Shown here: in pieces, positions 1-6,603 of the stretch
Numbering within the stretch: position 1 is the first letter of the stretch
How the letters are laid out: each line of letters begins with the position of its first letter
From: Pseudomonadota bacterium
Lineage (GTDB): Bacteria; Pseudomonadota; Alphaproteobacteria; Rhizobiales; Phreatobacteraceae
Length of the DNA stretch: 9,855 bases
Direction: 5' to 3'
NCBI GenBank assembly: GCA_023416965.1
Contig: JAEZGJ010000259.1
Span: forward strand, 1 to 9,855
The notes under the pieces: model-generated
The model's input: only the letters and a program-made list of their open reading frames with translations
Databases searched by the model: none
What the model was told of the DNA's origin: nothing
Translations under genes and position numbers: made by a program

Positions 1-1366
1 CCGCCGGAGTGGCCGAGGCCGGTTCGGCGGCGGACATCACCTCGGCCCGGACCGGACGAGGCAGCGAGAACAGCGCGCCCTGGGCGAGCTTCACGTCGTA
101 GTCGAGGAGGTCGACCACCACGGCTTCGGTCTCCACGTCCTCGACCACGAGGTCGATGCCGTAGCGCTGGAAGAGACCCGACAGGTCGGCGACGTGGATC
201 GCGGCGCCGGTCTCGGCGGCGCGGGCGATCATCAGCGCGGCCGGCACCTTGATGAGGCGGAAGCCCTTGTCGGCGAGGTCGCGCGGCTCGATGCGCAAGT
301 CGCGCACCCCGTCCATGGCGAAGCGGAAGCCCTTTTCGGTGAGGCTGCGCAGGGTCTCGACATCGAGCGCGCTCATGGCGCGGACGGTCGCCTGGCTGAA
401 GCCGAGGACCAGCGAGCCGGCAATCGCGCGCGATGCCTCGAGCGAGGCGATCAGCTCCGTGGCGAAGGCGGCATCCGCCAGGGCCGAGCCGGAGACGTCG
501 CAGACGAGGCCGACATCGCGGTTGCGCGCGGTCAGGCGGCGGACGATCTGGACGCAGCGGCCGAGCACCTCGGCATCGAGGCCCGGCATGAGCCCCGCAT
601 CGTCGGCAAGGGCGCGATAGTCCGCGGGCAGGAGGACCTGCCCCGCGGCGGTACGCAGGCGCACGGAGGCCTGGTAGGAGCGGACCTTGCGCTGCGGCAG
701 GGTGACGATGGGCTGCAGGAAGAGTTCATAGCGCTTGGCGGAGATCGCCTCGTCGATGGCGGCGATGGCATCGGCGCGGGCCATGCCCTCGAAGACCTGC
801 GGCAGGTCGTCGGGCGGCAGGCGAGGCTCGACCTGGCGGCGAAGTTGCGCCGCCTGGCGCTGGAGAACCTGGACCGGCGGCGGGGGCGGCGCCTCGCGCG
901 GCACGGGAGCGGCGACGGGTGCTGCCGCGGTCACCGGCGGTGCCACGGCCGCTGCGCCCTGGTTTGTCACCTGAAGGATCGCCTCCTCGTGGATCTGCAG
1001 GGTCTCGGCGAACTGCTTCACCAGCGCGCCGAGCTCCTCGACCTCCTCGGCGATGGGGTCGGTGACGGAGCGCGCCCGGTCGAGTGCCAGCACCTCGAAA
1101 CGCTCGATGCGCTGCGTCAACTCGGCCAGGCTGCGGGTGGCCTCGCCGCTCGCGCGCACGAGATCGGCAAGGCGCGCTTCAGTCGCGGTCCGGTCGGCGC
1201 CGATCTGCCCGCCGAAATGGCCGATGACCATGGCGAGCAGCACGCCCAGCCCGACGGCCGCAGCCGTTCCCGCCTCGACCGCGGCGACGGTGAAGGCGAG
1301 GACGGAGGCGGAGGCGGCGATGGCCACCATGCAGAGGGCGATGAGGTAGGAACCCGGTCGGGCCAT
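1..1366 (-). CDS. TipF-like membrane protein with degenerate EAL domain (C-terminus cut off)
   Basis: The protein has at least 455 residues and runs off the left edge without a stop. Layout: two hydrophobic segments (about 7-30 and 33-53), a charged helical and probably coiled-coil stretch (about 58-130), an Ala/Pro-rich linker (about 138-165) and an EAL-type domain from about 195. The fold is recognisable from LQPIV, a late VVEDVET and AQGALFS. However, the EAL signature reads QAS (residues 232-234), the usual NLS reads DVS, the EITE-like motif reads GFSQ and the DD pair reads DG. Most metal and catalytic positions are therefore lost, and c-di-GMP hydrolysis is unlikely. Two membrane helices, coiled coil and degenerate EAL match Caulobacter TipF, a polar flagellum assembly factor; that role is inferred. 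Neither possible start (1366, or in-frame ATG at 1441 adding 25 Arg-rich residues) has a clear Shine-Dalgarno. It is divergent from the MaoC gene. Confidence 0.8.
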   Translation of the reverse strand, partial: MARPGSYLIALCMVAIAASASVLAFTVAAVEAGTAAAVGLGVLLAMVIGHFGGQIGADRTATEARLADLVRASGEATRSLAELTQRIERFEVLALDRARSVTDPIAEEVEELGALVKQFAETLQIHEEAILQVTNQGAAAVAPPVTAAAPVAAPVPREAPPPPPVQVLQRQAAQLRRQVEPRLPPDDLPQVFEGMARADAIAAIDEAISAKRYELFLQPIVTLPQRKVRSYQASVRLRTAAGQVLLPADYRALADDAGLMPGLDAEVLGRCVQIVRRLTARNRDVGLVCDVSGSALADAAFATELIASLEASRAIAGSLVLGFSQATVRAMSALDVETLRSLTEKGFRFAMDGVRDLRIEPRDLADKGFRLIKVPAALMIARAAETGAAIHVADLSGLFQRYGIDLVVEDVETEAVVVDLLDYDVKLAQGALFSLPRPVRAEVMSAAEPASATPA

Positions 1367-1414
1367 GGTTGAGCCGAATGTGATCCGCTGGCTGTTGGTC
1401 CGCCGGGAGAATGC

Positions 1415-1442
1415 AATGCGACGCGCTGATTCGTCTCGCATT
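1415..1442. repeat. Inverted repeat in the divergent EAL/MaoC upstream region
   Basis: AATGCGA (1415-1421) is repeated as its complement TCGCATT (1436-1442), separated by 14 bases. It lies 49 bases upstream of the assumed EAL-protein start and overlaps the alternative start at 1441. The spacing would suit a dimeric regulator, but seven-base arms are short and no partner is known, so an operator role is only a guess. Confidence 0.3.
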
Positions 1443-1543
1443 TCCGCGGGGTAGCGACAGCCGCTCGCGCTTGCCCACAGAGATGTCGTCCCCCACCAGG
1501 GAACCGCCGCGCCGTCAGCAGATTGTCCTATTGCGCTGCATCA

Positions 1544-1555
1544 TAACCGCGGTGA
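1544..1555 (+). repeat. 12-bp word shared with the chemoreceptor upstream region (copy 1)
   Basis: TAACCGCGGTGA ends 30 bases before the MaoC start codon and is identical to bases 3153-3164. It includes the perfect palindrome ACCGCGGT. Whether it is a regulator site or chance cannot be decided from one window. Confidence 0.45.
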
Positions 1556-1570
1556 AGGTGGCGCCCCCTT

Positions 1571-1577
1571 GAGGAGG
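1571..1577 (+). promoter_or_regulatory. Ribosome binding site of the MaoC gene
   Basis: GAGGAGG is a near-perfect Shine-Dalgarno ending eight bases before ATG 1586. It decides the start against an in-frame GTG at 1577, which lies inside the site itself. Confidence 0.8.
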
Positions 1578-1585
1578 TGTCCCCC

Positions 1586-2038
1586 ATGCCGATCCGTTCC
1601 ATCCGGTCGCTCGCCTACGAGGACCTGACTGTCGGCCTGTCCGAACTGGTGATGAAGACCGTCACCGACCAGGACATCGTCGGCTTCGCCGACATTTCGG
1701 GCGACCAGAACCCCATTCACCTCTGCGACGTCTATGCGTCCAAGACGCGCTTCGGGCAGCGCATCGCCCACGGCCTCTATACCGCCAGCCTCATCTCGGC
1801 GGTGATCGGCACACGCCTCCCCGGCCCCGGCGCGGTCTATCTGTCGCAGACGCTCAATTTCAGGGCACCGGTGAAGATCGGCGACGTGGTGCGCGTCCAT
1901 GTCGAGGTGGCGGAGCTGATGCCGGAGCGCCAGCGGGCTCGGCTCGCCTGCGAATGCGCGGTGGACGCGGCGGTGGTGCTCGAAGGCGAGGCCTGGGTCC
2001 GCGTTCCCTCCCGCACCGAGCTCGAGGCGGCCGCCTGA
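1586..2038 (+). CDS. MaoC-family (R)-specific enoyl-CoA hydratase/dehydratase
   Basis: A 150-residue single-domain hot-dog protein, the normal length for stand-alone MaoC/PhaJ-type hydratases. The hydratase signature is clear: DISGDQNPIH at residues 36-45 supplies the catalytic Asp40 and His45 pair, followed by RIAHGLYTASL around 59-69. Members of this family add water to trans-2-enoyl-CoA to give the (R)-3-hydroxyacyl-CoA, usually as cytoplasmic dimers, serving polyhydroxyalkanoate supply, fatty acid metabolism or related acyl-CoA pathways. The sequence does not reveal the acyl substrate. The start follows the strong ribosome binding site at 1571-1577. ribF lies 83 bases downstream on the same strand with no obvious terminator between, so co-transcription is possible. 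Confidence 0.88.
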   Translation: MPIRSIRSLAYEDLTVGLSELVMKTVTDQDIVGFADISGDQNPIHLCDVYASKTRFGQRIAHGLYTASLISAVIGTRLPGPGAVYLSQTLNFRAPVKIGDVVRVHVEVAELMPERQRARLACECAVDAAVVLEGEAWVRVPSRTELEAAA

Positions 2039-2121
2039 GGGCGAAGAGGCTGCTTGACGGGCAGGGCCGCCATCGGCAGGGTCCGCCGCGCCACGCCCAT
2101 GCATCGAAGCCCGCTTGCGCC

Positions 2122-3087
2122 ATGCCCCTGATCCTGCCGCCGCCACGGCCGGCCGCCTCCTTCCCGGTCCTGGCCCGCGACGCGGCGGTGCCCGCGGCCC
2201 TGCGCGGCGCGGTGGTGGCGATCGGCAATTTCGACGGCGTCCACCGGGGCCACAAACATGTGGTTGCGGCGGCGCGCCAACGTGCAGAGGCCGGCGGCCG
2301 GCCGGTCGTGGTGATGACCTTCGAGCCGCATCCGCGTGCCTATTTCCAGCCTGAGGTGCCGCTGTTCCGACTGAGCAGCGCCGCCGACAAAGTTCGGCTG
2401 CTGGCGGGGCTGGAGGTGGACGGCATCGCCGTGCTGCCCTTCGACCGAACCCTCGCCGAGATGCCGGCGGGTGCCTTCGAGGACGACCTGCTCGTGCGCT
2501 GGCTCGGGGCGGAGGATGTGGTGGTTGGCCGCGACTTCCATTACGGCGCGCGGCGCGGCGGAAGCGCCGAGACCCTGCAACAGGCGGGACGCGCCAAGGG
2601 CTTCGGCGTCAGCCAGGTGGCGGCCCTCGACAGCGGCGGCGCCACCATATCCTCCTCCGCCATCCGCGACGCCCTCGCCGCCGGCGACGTTGCGACCGCC
2701 AACGACCAGCTCGGCCATGCCTGGTTCGTCACCGCCACCGTCATCCACGGCGAGAAGCGCGGGCGCGAGCTCGGCTATCCCACCGCCAATCTGAAGCTCG
2801 ATCCCGCCTGCGCCCTCAGGCACGGAATCTATGCGGTGAAGGTCGGGCTCCAAGGCCGCTGGCGCGATGGCGTGGCGAGTTTCGGCCGCCGCCCGACCTT
2901 CGACAACGGCGCGCCCCTGCTCGAGGTCCATGTCTTCGACTTCGCCGAGAGCCTTTACGATCGTGATATCGACATCGTCTTCGCCGGCTTCATCCGGCCG
3001 GAAGCCAGGTTCGAGTCGCTCGACGCGTTGATCGTGCAGATGGACCAGGACAGCCGGGACGCGCGAGCTATTCTCGACCGGCCCTGA
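2122..3087 (+). CDS. ribF: Bifunctional riboflavin kinase / FAD synthetase RibF
   Basis: This 321-residue cytoplasmic enzyme phosphorylates riboflavin to FMN and adenylates FMN to FAD. The N-terminal nucleotidyltransferase half carries GNFDGVHRGH (35-44) with its HxGH-type ATP site, followed by TFEPHPR and ISSSAIRDAL (176-185). The C-terminal riboflavin kinase half begins near residue 195 and carries GYPTANL (218-224), which binds the nucleotide phosphates; the usual closing arginine-rich segment FIRPEARFESLDALIVQMDQD is also present. Both activities look intact, and length is typical. The start ATG 2122 is the first sensible one in frame, although its ribosome binding site is weak. In many proteobacteria ribF precedes ileS-lspA; here a chemoreceptor follows. 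A hairpin directly after the stop probably ends the transcript. Confidence 0.95.
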   Translation: MPLILPPPRPAASFPVLARDAAVPAALRGAVVAIGNFDGVHRGHKHVVAAARQRAEAGGRPVVVMTFEPHPRAYFQPEVPLFRLSSAADKVRLLAGLEVDGIAVLPFDRTLAEMPAGAFEDDLLVRWLGAEDVVVGRDFHYGARRGGSAETLQQAGRAKGFGVSQVAALDSGGATISSSAIRDALAAGDVATANDQLGHAWFVTATVIHGEKRGRELGYPTANLKLDPACALRHGIYAVKVGLQGRWRDGVASFGRRPTFDNGAPLLEVHVFDFAESLYDRDIDIVFAGFIRPEARFESLDALIVQMDQDSRDARAILDRP

Positions 3088-3096
3088 CCAATGGCT

Positions 3097-3119
3097 ATTC
3101 GCATCCTCCGGACGCGAAT
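3097..3119 (+). terminator. Hairpin after ribF, probable terminator
   Basis: A ten-base-pair stem (3097-3106 with 3110-3119, one A-C mismatch) encloses a three-base loop TCC, starting nine bases after the ribF stop. It is compact and stable, but what follows is CCTAATT rather than a run of T, so it may be an imperfect terminator or a 3'-end stabiliser. Confidence 0.5.
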
Positions 3120-3122
3120 CCT

Positions 3123-3152
3123 AATTACATTGGCGCACTGTTGATCCTATAT
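3123..3152 (+). promoter_or_regulatory. Candidate promoter of the chemoreceptor gene
   Basis: CTATAT at 3147-3152 matches the -10 consensus described for rhizobial housekeeping promoters (CTTGAC, 17 bases, CTATAT). The corresponding -35 region, AATTAC or ATTACA near 3123-3129, is poor. The region is the most A/T-rich patch between ribF and the chemoreceptor and lies about 50-80 bases before the start codon, where a promoter is expected. Confidence 0.4.
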
Positions 3153-3164
3153 TAACCGCGGTGA
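3153..3164 (+). repeat. 12-bp word shared with the maoC upstream region (copy 2)
   Basis: TAACCGCGGTGA here is identical to bases 1544-1555. Both copies lie 40-52 bases before a start codon and contain the eight-base palindrome ACCGCGGT. This copy directly follows the candidate -10 element, so it would span the transcription start. Confidence 0.45.
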
Positions 3165-3204
3165 CGCCTACTCTGGAACCAGTCAAACCAGAGGACAGCC
3201 CCCC

Positions 3205-4914
3205 ATGTCTGCCCGAATGCCCACCCTGAAGATCGGCGGGAAGTCCGTCGGTTTCGTCATTTTCCTCCTCGCCATCACCGCCGCCGTGACGATCGCCGCC
3301 GGCTGGTGGCTGATCCAGTCGCGCAACGAGGCGACGGCCCTGCGGGACGCGCAGACGAACCTGCGCACGCTGGCGGTGCTCTTCTCGGCAAGCCATGCCG
3401 ACAGCCGCTTCACCATCGCCGAAGAGCGGGTCGCGGACATGCGTGCCGGCAGCATGCCGGCCTTCGCCGACCATGGCATCGTCGACCGCACGGTGCAGGC
3501 GGCAGGCGGCGTCGCCACCATCTTCGTCACCGACGACAAGGGCGCGTTCATCCGCCGCACCACCAATGTGAAGAAGGAAAACGGTGACCGCGCCGTGGGC
3601 ACCGCGCTGGCTCCCGACCACCCGGCACAGGGACCGCTGAAGGCGGGCCGCCCCTATTACGGCCCGGCGACGCTGTTCGGCCGCTCGTTCTACACCGCCT
3701 ACCATCCGGTGCTGGACGCAGCCGGCAAGGTGATCGGCGTGCTGTTCATCGGCATTCCCACCGCCGAACTGCATGCCGAGGCGCGCCAGACGCTGATCGG
3801 CATGATCGGCGCGCTGCTGGCCATCGTCATCGTCCTCGGCGCGCTCGCCGCCGTCGTCGTCCGCCGTGCGGTAAAGCCGCTGGTGGCCGCCACGGCATCG
3901 CTCGAGCGGGTGGCCGCAGGCGACCTCGACACCCCCATCGCCACCTCGACGCGCAGTGACGAGATCGGCGACCTCATGCGAGCGCTGATGGTGCTGCGCG
4001 ACAATGCGCGCCAGGCCAAGGCCGCCGAGGCCGACCGCCTGGCCGAGGCCGAGGCCCGCGCCGACCGCGGCCGCAGGCTGGAGGCCGCCATCGTCAATTA
4101 CGAGAAGGCCATGGCCGCCCGCATCGCCGATGCGGACGCCGCCGTCGGCGGGCTCGACGCCAGCGCCTCGGCCCTGACCACGACCGCGGCCGCGATGACC
4201 GGCAAGGTGGGCAACGCGTCTGACGCCACCGACCAGGCAACCGCCAACATGAACGCCGTCGCGAGCGCCGCCCACGAACTCGCCGCCTCCATCACCGAGA
4301 TCGGCCGCCAGGTATCGGCCTCCTCGGAGGTGGCCGGCCGGGCCGTGAAGGAGGCCGGCGAGACCGGCGCGCGGGTCGCGGAGCTCGACGGCGCGGCGCG
4401 CAAGATCGGCGAGGTCATCAGCCTCATCAACGCGGTCGCCGAACAGACCAACCTGCTGGCCCTCAACGCCACTATCGAGGCCGCCCGCGCCGGCGAGGCC
4501 GGCAAGGGCTTCGCCGTCGTCGCCGCCGAGGTGAAGCAGCTCGCCGGCCAGACCGCCAAGGCCACGGACGAGATCGCCTCCCAGGTCGGCCGCATGCAGG
4601 CCGCCACCAACGCCACGGTCCAGGCCATCGGCGTCATCACCGAGACGATCGGGTCGATGGACCATATCACCACGGCCATCGCCGCGGCAGTGGACCAGCA
4701 GCAGGCCTCTACCTCGGAGATCTCGCGGGCCATCGCCGAAGCCAACAGTCAGGCGGATCTCGCCCGCCGCTCCATCCTCGACGTCAGCAGCGCGGCCGAC
4801 GGCACCGGCCGCTCCGCCTCCGAGGTGACCGAGGCGAGCCGCCGCCTCGCCGGCTGCTCGGCGAGCATCGAGCAGGCGCTGAAGGCCTTCGTCGCCGAGG
4901 TGCGCGCCGCCTGA
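3205..4914 (+). CDS. Methyl-accepting chemotaxis protein with Cache sensor
   Basis: This 569-residue transmembrane chemoreceptor passes ligand signals to CheA/CheW. Order: short cytoplasmic start, TM1 (about 14-34), periplasmic sensor (about 36-195), TM2 (about 197-219), HAMP (about 218-272), long helical signalling domain to the end. The sensor looks like a Cache_3-Cache_2 type single Cache domain: VGTAL, then YYGPATLFGRSFYTAYHPVLD and KVIGVLFIGIP just before TM2. The signalling hairpin is well conserved: EQTNLLALNATIEAARAGE starts at residue 413, followed by GKGFAVVAAEVKQLA. No NWETF-type CheR/CheB tether is seen at the C-terminus, which ends FVAEVRAA. The start follows GAGGA (3191-3195) at nine bases. 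No che gene is nearby, so it is an orphan receptor; the ligand is unknown. Confidence 0.95.
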   Translation: MSARMPTLKIGGKSVGFVIFLLAITAAVTIAAGWWLIQSRNEATALRDAQTNLRTLAVLFSASHADSRFTIAEERVADMRAGSMPAFADHGIVDRTVQAAGGVATIFVTDDKGAFIRRTTNVKKENGDRAVGTALAPDHPAQGPLKAGRPYYGPATLFGRSFYTAYHPVLDAAGKVIGVLFIGIPTAELHAEARQTLIGMIGALLAIVIVLGALAAVVVRRAVKPLVAATASLERVAAGDLDTPIATSTRSDEIGDLMRALMVLRDNARQAKAAEADRLAEAEARADRGRRLEAAIVNYEKAMAARIADADAAVGGLDASASALTTTAAAMTGKVGNASDATDQATANMNAVASAAHELAASITEIGRQVSASSEVAGRAVKEAGETGARVAELDGAARKIGEVISLINAVAEQTNLLALNATIEAARAGEAGKGFAVVAAEVKQLAGQTAKATDEIASQVGRMQAATNATVQAIGVITETIGSMDHITTAIAAAVDQQQASTSEISRAIAEANSQADLARRSILDVSSAADGTGRSASEVTEASRRLAGCSASIEQALKAFVAEVRAA

Positions 4915-4955
4915 TCAGCGGGGCGCATCCGCGCCATGACCAGGGTTGATTGGAC

Positions 4956-4995
4956 CGGCCGGGACGATGCCCCTATCGTCCCGGCCGTTTTCTTT
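4956..4995 (+). terminator. Strong intrinsic terminator after the chemoreceptor
   Basis: A perfect 13-base-pair stem (4956-4968 with 4975-4987, CGGCCGGGACGAT and its complement) with a six-base loop is followed by TTTTCTTT (4988-4995). It begins 41 bases after the chemoreceptor stop. The T-run lies only on the plus-strand side, so it terminates rightward transcription. A smaller hairpin GGCGC/GCGCC (4922-4935) precedes it. It sits directly before the paiB ribosome binding site. Confidence 0.9.
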
Positions 4996-5000
4996 GCGGC

Positions 5001-5007
5001 AGGAGGG
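5001..5007 (+). promoter_or_regulatory. Ribosome binding site of paiB
   Basis: AGGAGGG lies seven bases before ATG 5015 and sets the start there. An in-frame ATG at 4946 would extend the protein by 23 residues, but its coding would run through the terminator hairpin, and it has no good ribosome binding site. Confidence 0.8.
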
Positions 5008-5014
5008 TTCCGCC

Positions 5015-5662
5015 ATGTATGTGCCGCCCCTGTTCCGGATGGGCGAGGAGGCCGAGGTGATGGCCTTCTGCCAGGCCCACCCCTTCGCGCTGCTGGTGAC
5101 CCATGGCCGCGACGGTCTCTTCGCCACCCATCTGCCGGTGATCCTGAAGGAGGGCGAGGGCACAGGCCCCTCCTTCTTCGGCCATGTCGCGAAGGCCAAT
5201 CCGCACTGGCGCAACACCGATGGCGGAGCTGAGGCGCTGCTCGTCTTCAGCGGCCCGCAGGCCTATGTGACCCCCTCCTGGTATGCGACCAAGAAGGAGA
5301 CGGGCAAGGTGGTGCCGACCTGGAACTATGCGAGCGTCCATGTGCGCGGGCGGGTGTCATGGCCGACGGACGAAGCCTTCCTGCGGCAGAACCTCGCCGA
5401 CCTCACGGACCGGCACGAGAGCGGGCGTGACCATCCCTGGGCGCTTGGCGACGCGCCGGACGACTTCATCGCCATGCAGATGCGGGCGATCGTCGGCATG
5501 CAGTTCCAGGTCTCGTCCTTCGACGCCAAGCTGAAGATGAGCCAGAACCGCCCGGCGGCGGATGTGGCGGGAGTCATCGCCGGCCTCGGTGCCTCGGGCG
5601 ACCCGGCCGACGCCGCGGTGGCGGTACTCGTCGATTCCCTGCGTGGCGGCAAGGTCAGCTGA
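5015..5662 (+). CDS. paiB: FMN-binding PaiB-family protein
   Basis: The 215-residue protein matches PaiB in length and in its landmark stretches: MYVPPLFR at the start, HVAKANPHWR (about 56-65), YVTPSWYATK, KVVPTWNYASVHVRG, and the closing KMSQNRPAADVAGVIAGL. The family has a flavin-reductase-like split-barrel fold that binds FMN. Bacillus PaiB was named as a negative regulator of sporulation and degradative enzymes, but many members, probably including this one, are better regarded as FMN-binding proteins of unknown role. No helix-turn-helix is obvious. It begins just 19 bases after the chemoreceptor terminator, so its promoter is unclear. Its last eight bases overlap the end of ubiA on the other strand. 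Confidence 0.9.
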   Translation: MYVPPLFRMGEEAEVMAFCQAHPFALLVTHGRDGLFATHLPVILKEGEGTGPSFFGHVAKANPHWRNTDGGAEALLVFSGPQAYVTPSWYATKKETGKVVPTWNYASVHVRGRVSWPTDEAFLRQNLADLTDRHESGRDHPWALGDAPDDFIAMQMRAIVGMQFQVSSFDAKLKMSQNRPAADVAGVIAGLGASGDPADAAVAVLVDSLRGGKVS

Positions 5663-6596
5663 GGGCGGCGAGGAGCGCGGCGGCCATCAGCCCGGCGAGG
5701 AAGACGAGCCCGGCATCACGGTTGGACTTGAACAGCCTGAGGCAGAGGTCCGGATCGGCGATGTCGAGGGTTCGGACCTGCCAGGCGAGGTGAAGGGCGA
5801 AGGCGGCGAGCCCCGCATAGGCGAGGGGAGGAGCGGCGAGGCTCCACAGCGCCGCCGCGAAGAACGCCACCGCCGCGGCATAGAACAGCGACAGGTAGAG
5901 CGGCGTCCTCTCGCCGAAGAGCAGCGCCGTCGATCGCACGCCGACGATGGCGTCGTCCTCGCGGTCCTGATGGGCATAGATGGTGTCGTAGCCGATCACC
6001 CAGAGGATGGAGCCCGCGTAGAGGAGCAGCGCCGGCGCATCCAGCCGGCCGAAGGCCGCCGCCCAGCCCATCAGCGCGCCCCAGGAGAAGGCGAGGCCGA
6101 GCACCGATTGCGGCCAAGAGGTGATGCGCTTCATGAAGGGATAGATGACCACCACCGCCAGCGAGGCGATGCCGACCGCCCAGGCGAAGGGCTGCCAGAG
6201 CGCCAGCAGGACAAGGGCGCCGAGGCCGATCTGGGCGAGAAGGAAGATCTTGGCCTGCCGGCTCGTCACCTGCCCCGAGGGCAGAGGCCGCGACCGGGTG
6301 CGCTCCACCATCGCGTCGATGTCACGGTCCACGAGATCGTTGTAGGTGCAGCCCGCGCCGCGCATCGCCACGGCACCGACGGCGAACAGCGCCATGTGCC
6401 AGAGGTTCGGCAGGGGCTGGCCGGCCGCCAGCGCGGCGAAAGCCGCCGACCACCAGCACGGAAGGAGCAGGAGCCATGAGCCGATGGGCCGGTCGGCGCG
6501 GGCGAGCCTGAGATAGGGCCGCCAGGCGAGGGGCGCGTGGGTGTCGACCCAGGAGCCCCGAACGGCGTCGGCGACGCGTCCGTCCGCGGCGGTCAT
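5655..6596 (-). CDS. ubiA: 4-hydroxybenzoate polyprenyltransferase UbiA
   Basis: This 313-residue inner-membrane prenyltransferase attaches the polyprenyl tail to 4-hydroxybenzoate in ubiquinone synthesis. Both Mg-diphosphate motifs are present: NDLVDRDID at 86-94, continuing into ERTRSRPLPSG, and YDTIYAHQDREDD at 203-215. Around them lie eight or nine hydrophobic segments. Length is slightly above the usual 290 because of a hydrophilic N-terminus; PYLRLARADRPIGSWLLLLP marks the beginning of the conserved part. The start at 6596 is the first in frame after the upstream gene's stop; it lacks a strong ribosome binding site, and only seven bases separate it from the preceding minus-strand gene, which suggests co-transcription and possibly coupled translation. 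It converges on paiB with an eight-base overlap. Confidence 0.95.
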   Translation of the reverse strand: MTAADGRVADAVRGSWVDTHAPLAWRPYLRLARADRPIGSWLLLLPCWWSAAFAALAAGQPLPNLWHMALFAVGAVAMRGAGCTYNDLVDRDIDAMVERTRSRPLPSGQVTSRQAKIFLLAQIGLGALVLLALWQPFAWAVGIASLAVVVIYPFMKRITSWPQSVLGLAFSWGALMGWAAAFGRLDAPALLLYAGSILWVIGYDTIYAHQDREDDAIVGVRSTALLFGERTPLYLSLFYAAAVAFFAAALWSLAAPPLAYAGLAAFALHLAWQVRTLDIADPDLCLRLFKSNRDAGLVFLAGLMAAALLAALS

Positions 6597-6603
6597 CGCC
6601 GGG

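Noticed and set aside
194..1372. Long plus-strand open frame (392 codons) over the EAL-protein gene
   Set aside because: It is antisense to a protein with recognisable domains; its translation is low-complexity Gly/Arg/Asp/Ala with no family features, typical of GC-rich antisense frames.
1428..1432. GATTC (CcrM-type GANTC) in the EAL-protein/MaoC upstream region, and GAATC at 3116-3120 before the chemoreceptor
   Set aside because: GANTC sites also occur at several places inside coding regions here, so these two are not distinctive evidence for cell-cycle methylation control.
3131..3145. Sigma-54-like TGGCGC...TTGAT upstream of the chemoreceptor
   Set aside because: The spacing between the two elements is one base short of the consensus and the essential GC of the -12 element reads GA.
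3121..4665. Long minus-strand open frame (514 codons) over the chemoreceptor
   Set aside because: The chemoreceptor on the other strand has full family motifs; the antisense translation is Gly/Asp/Ala/His-rich without any recognisable domain.
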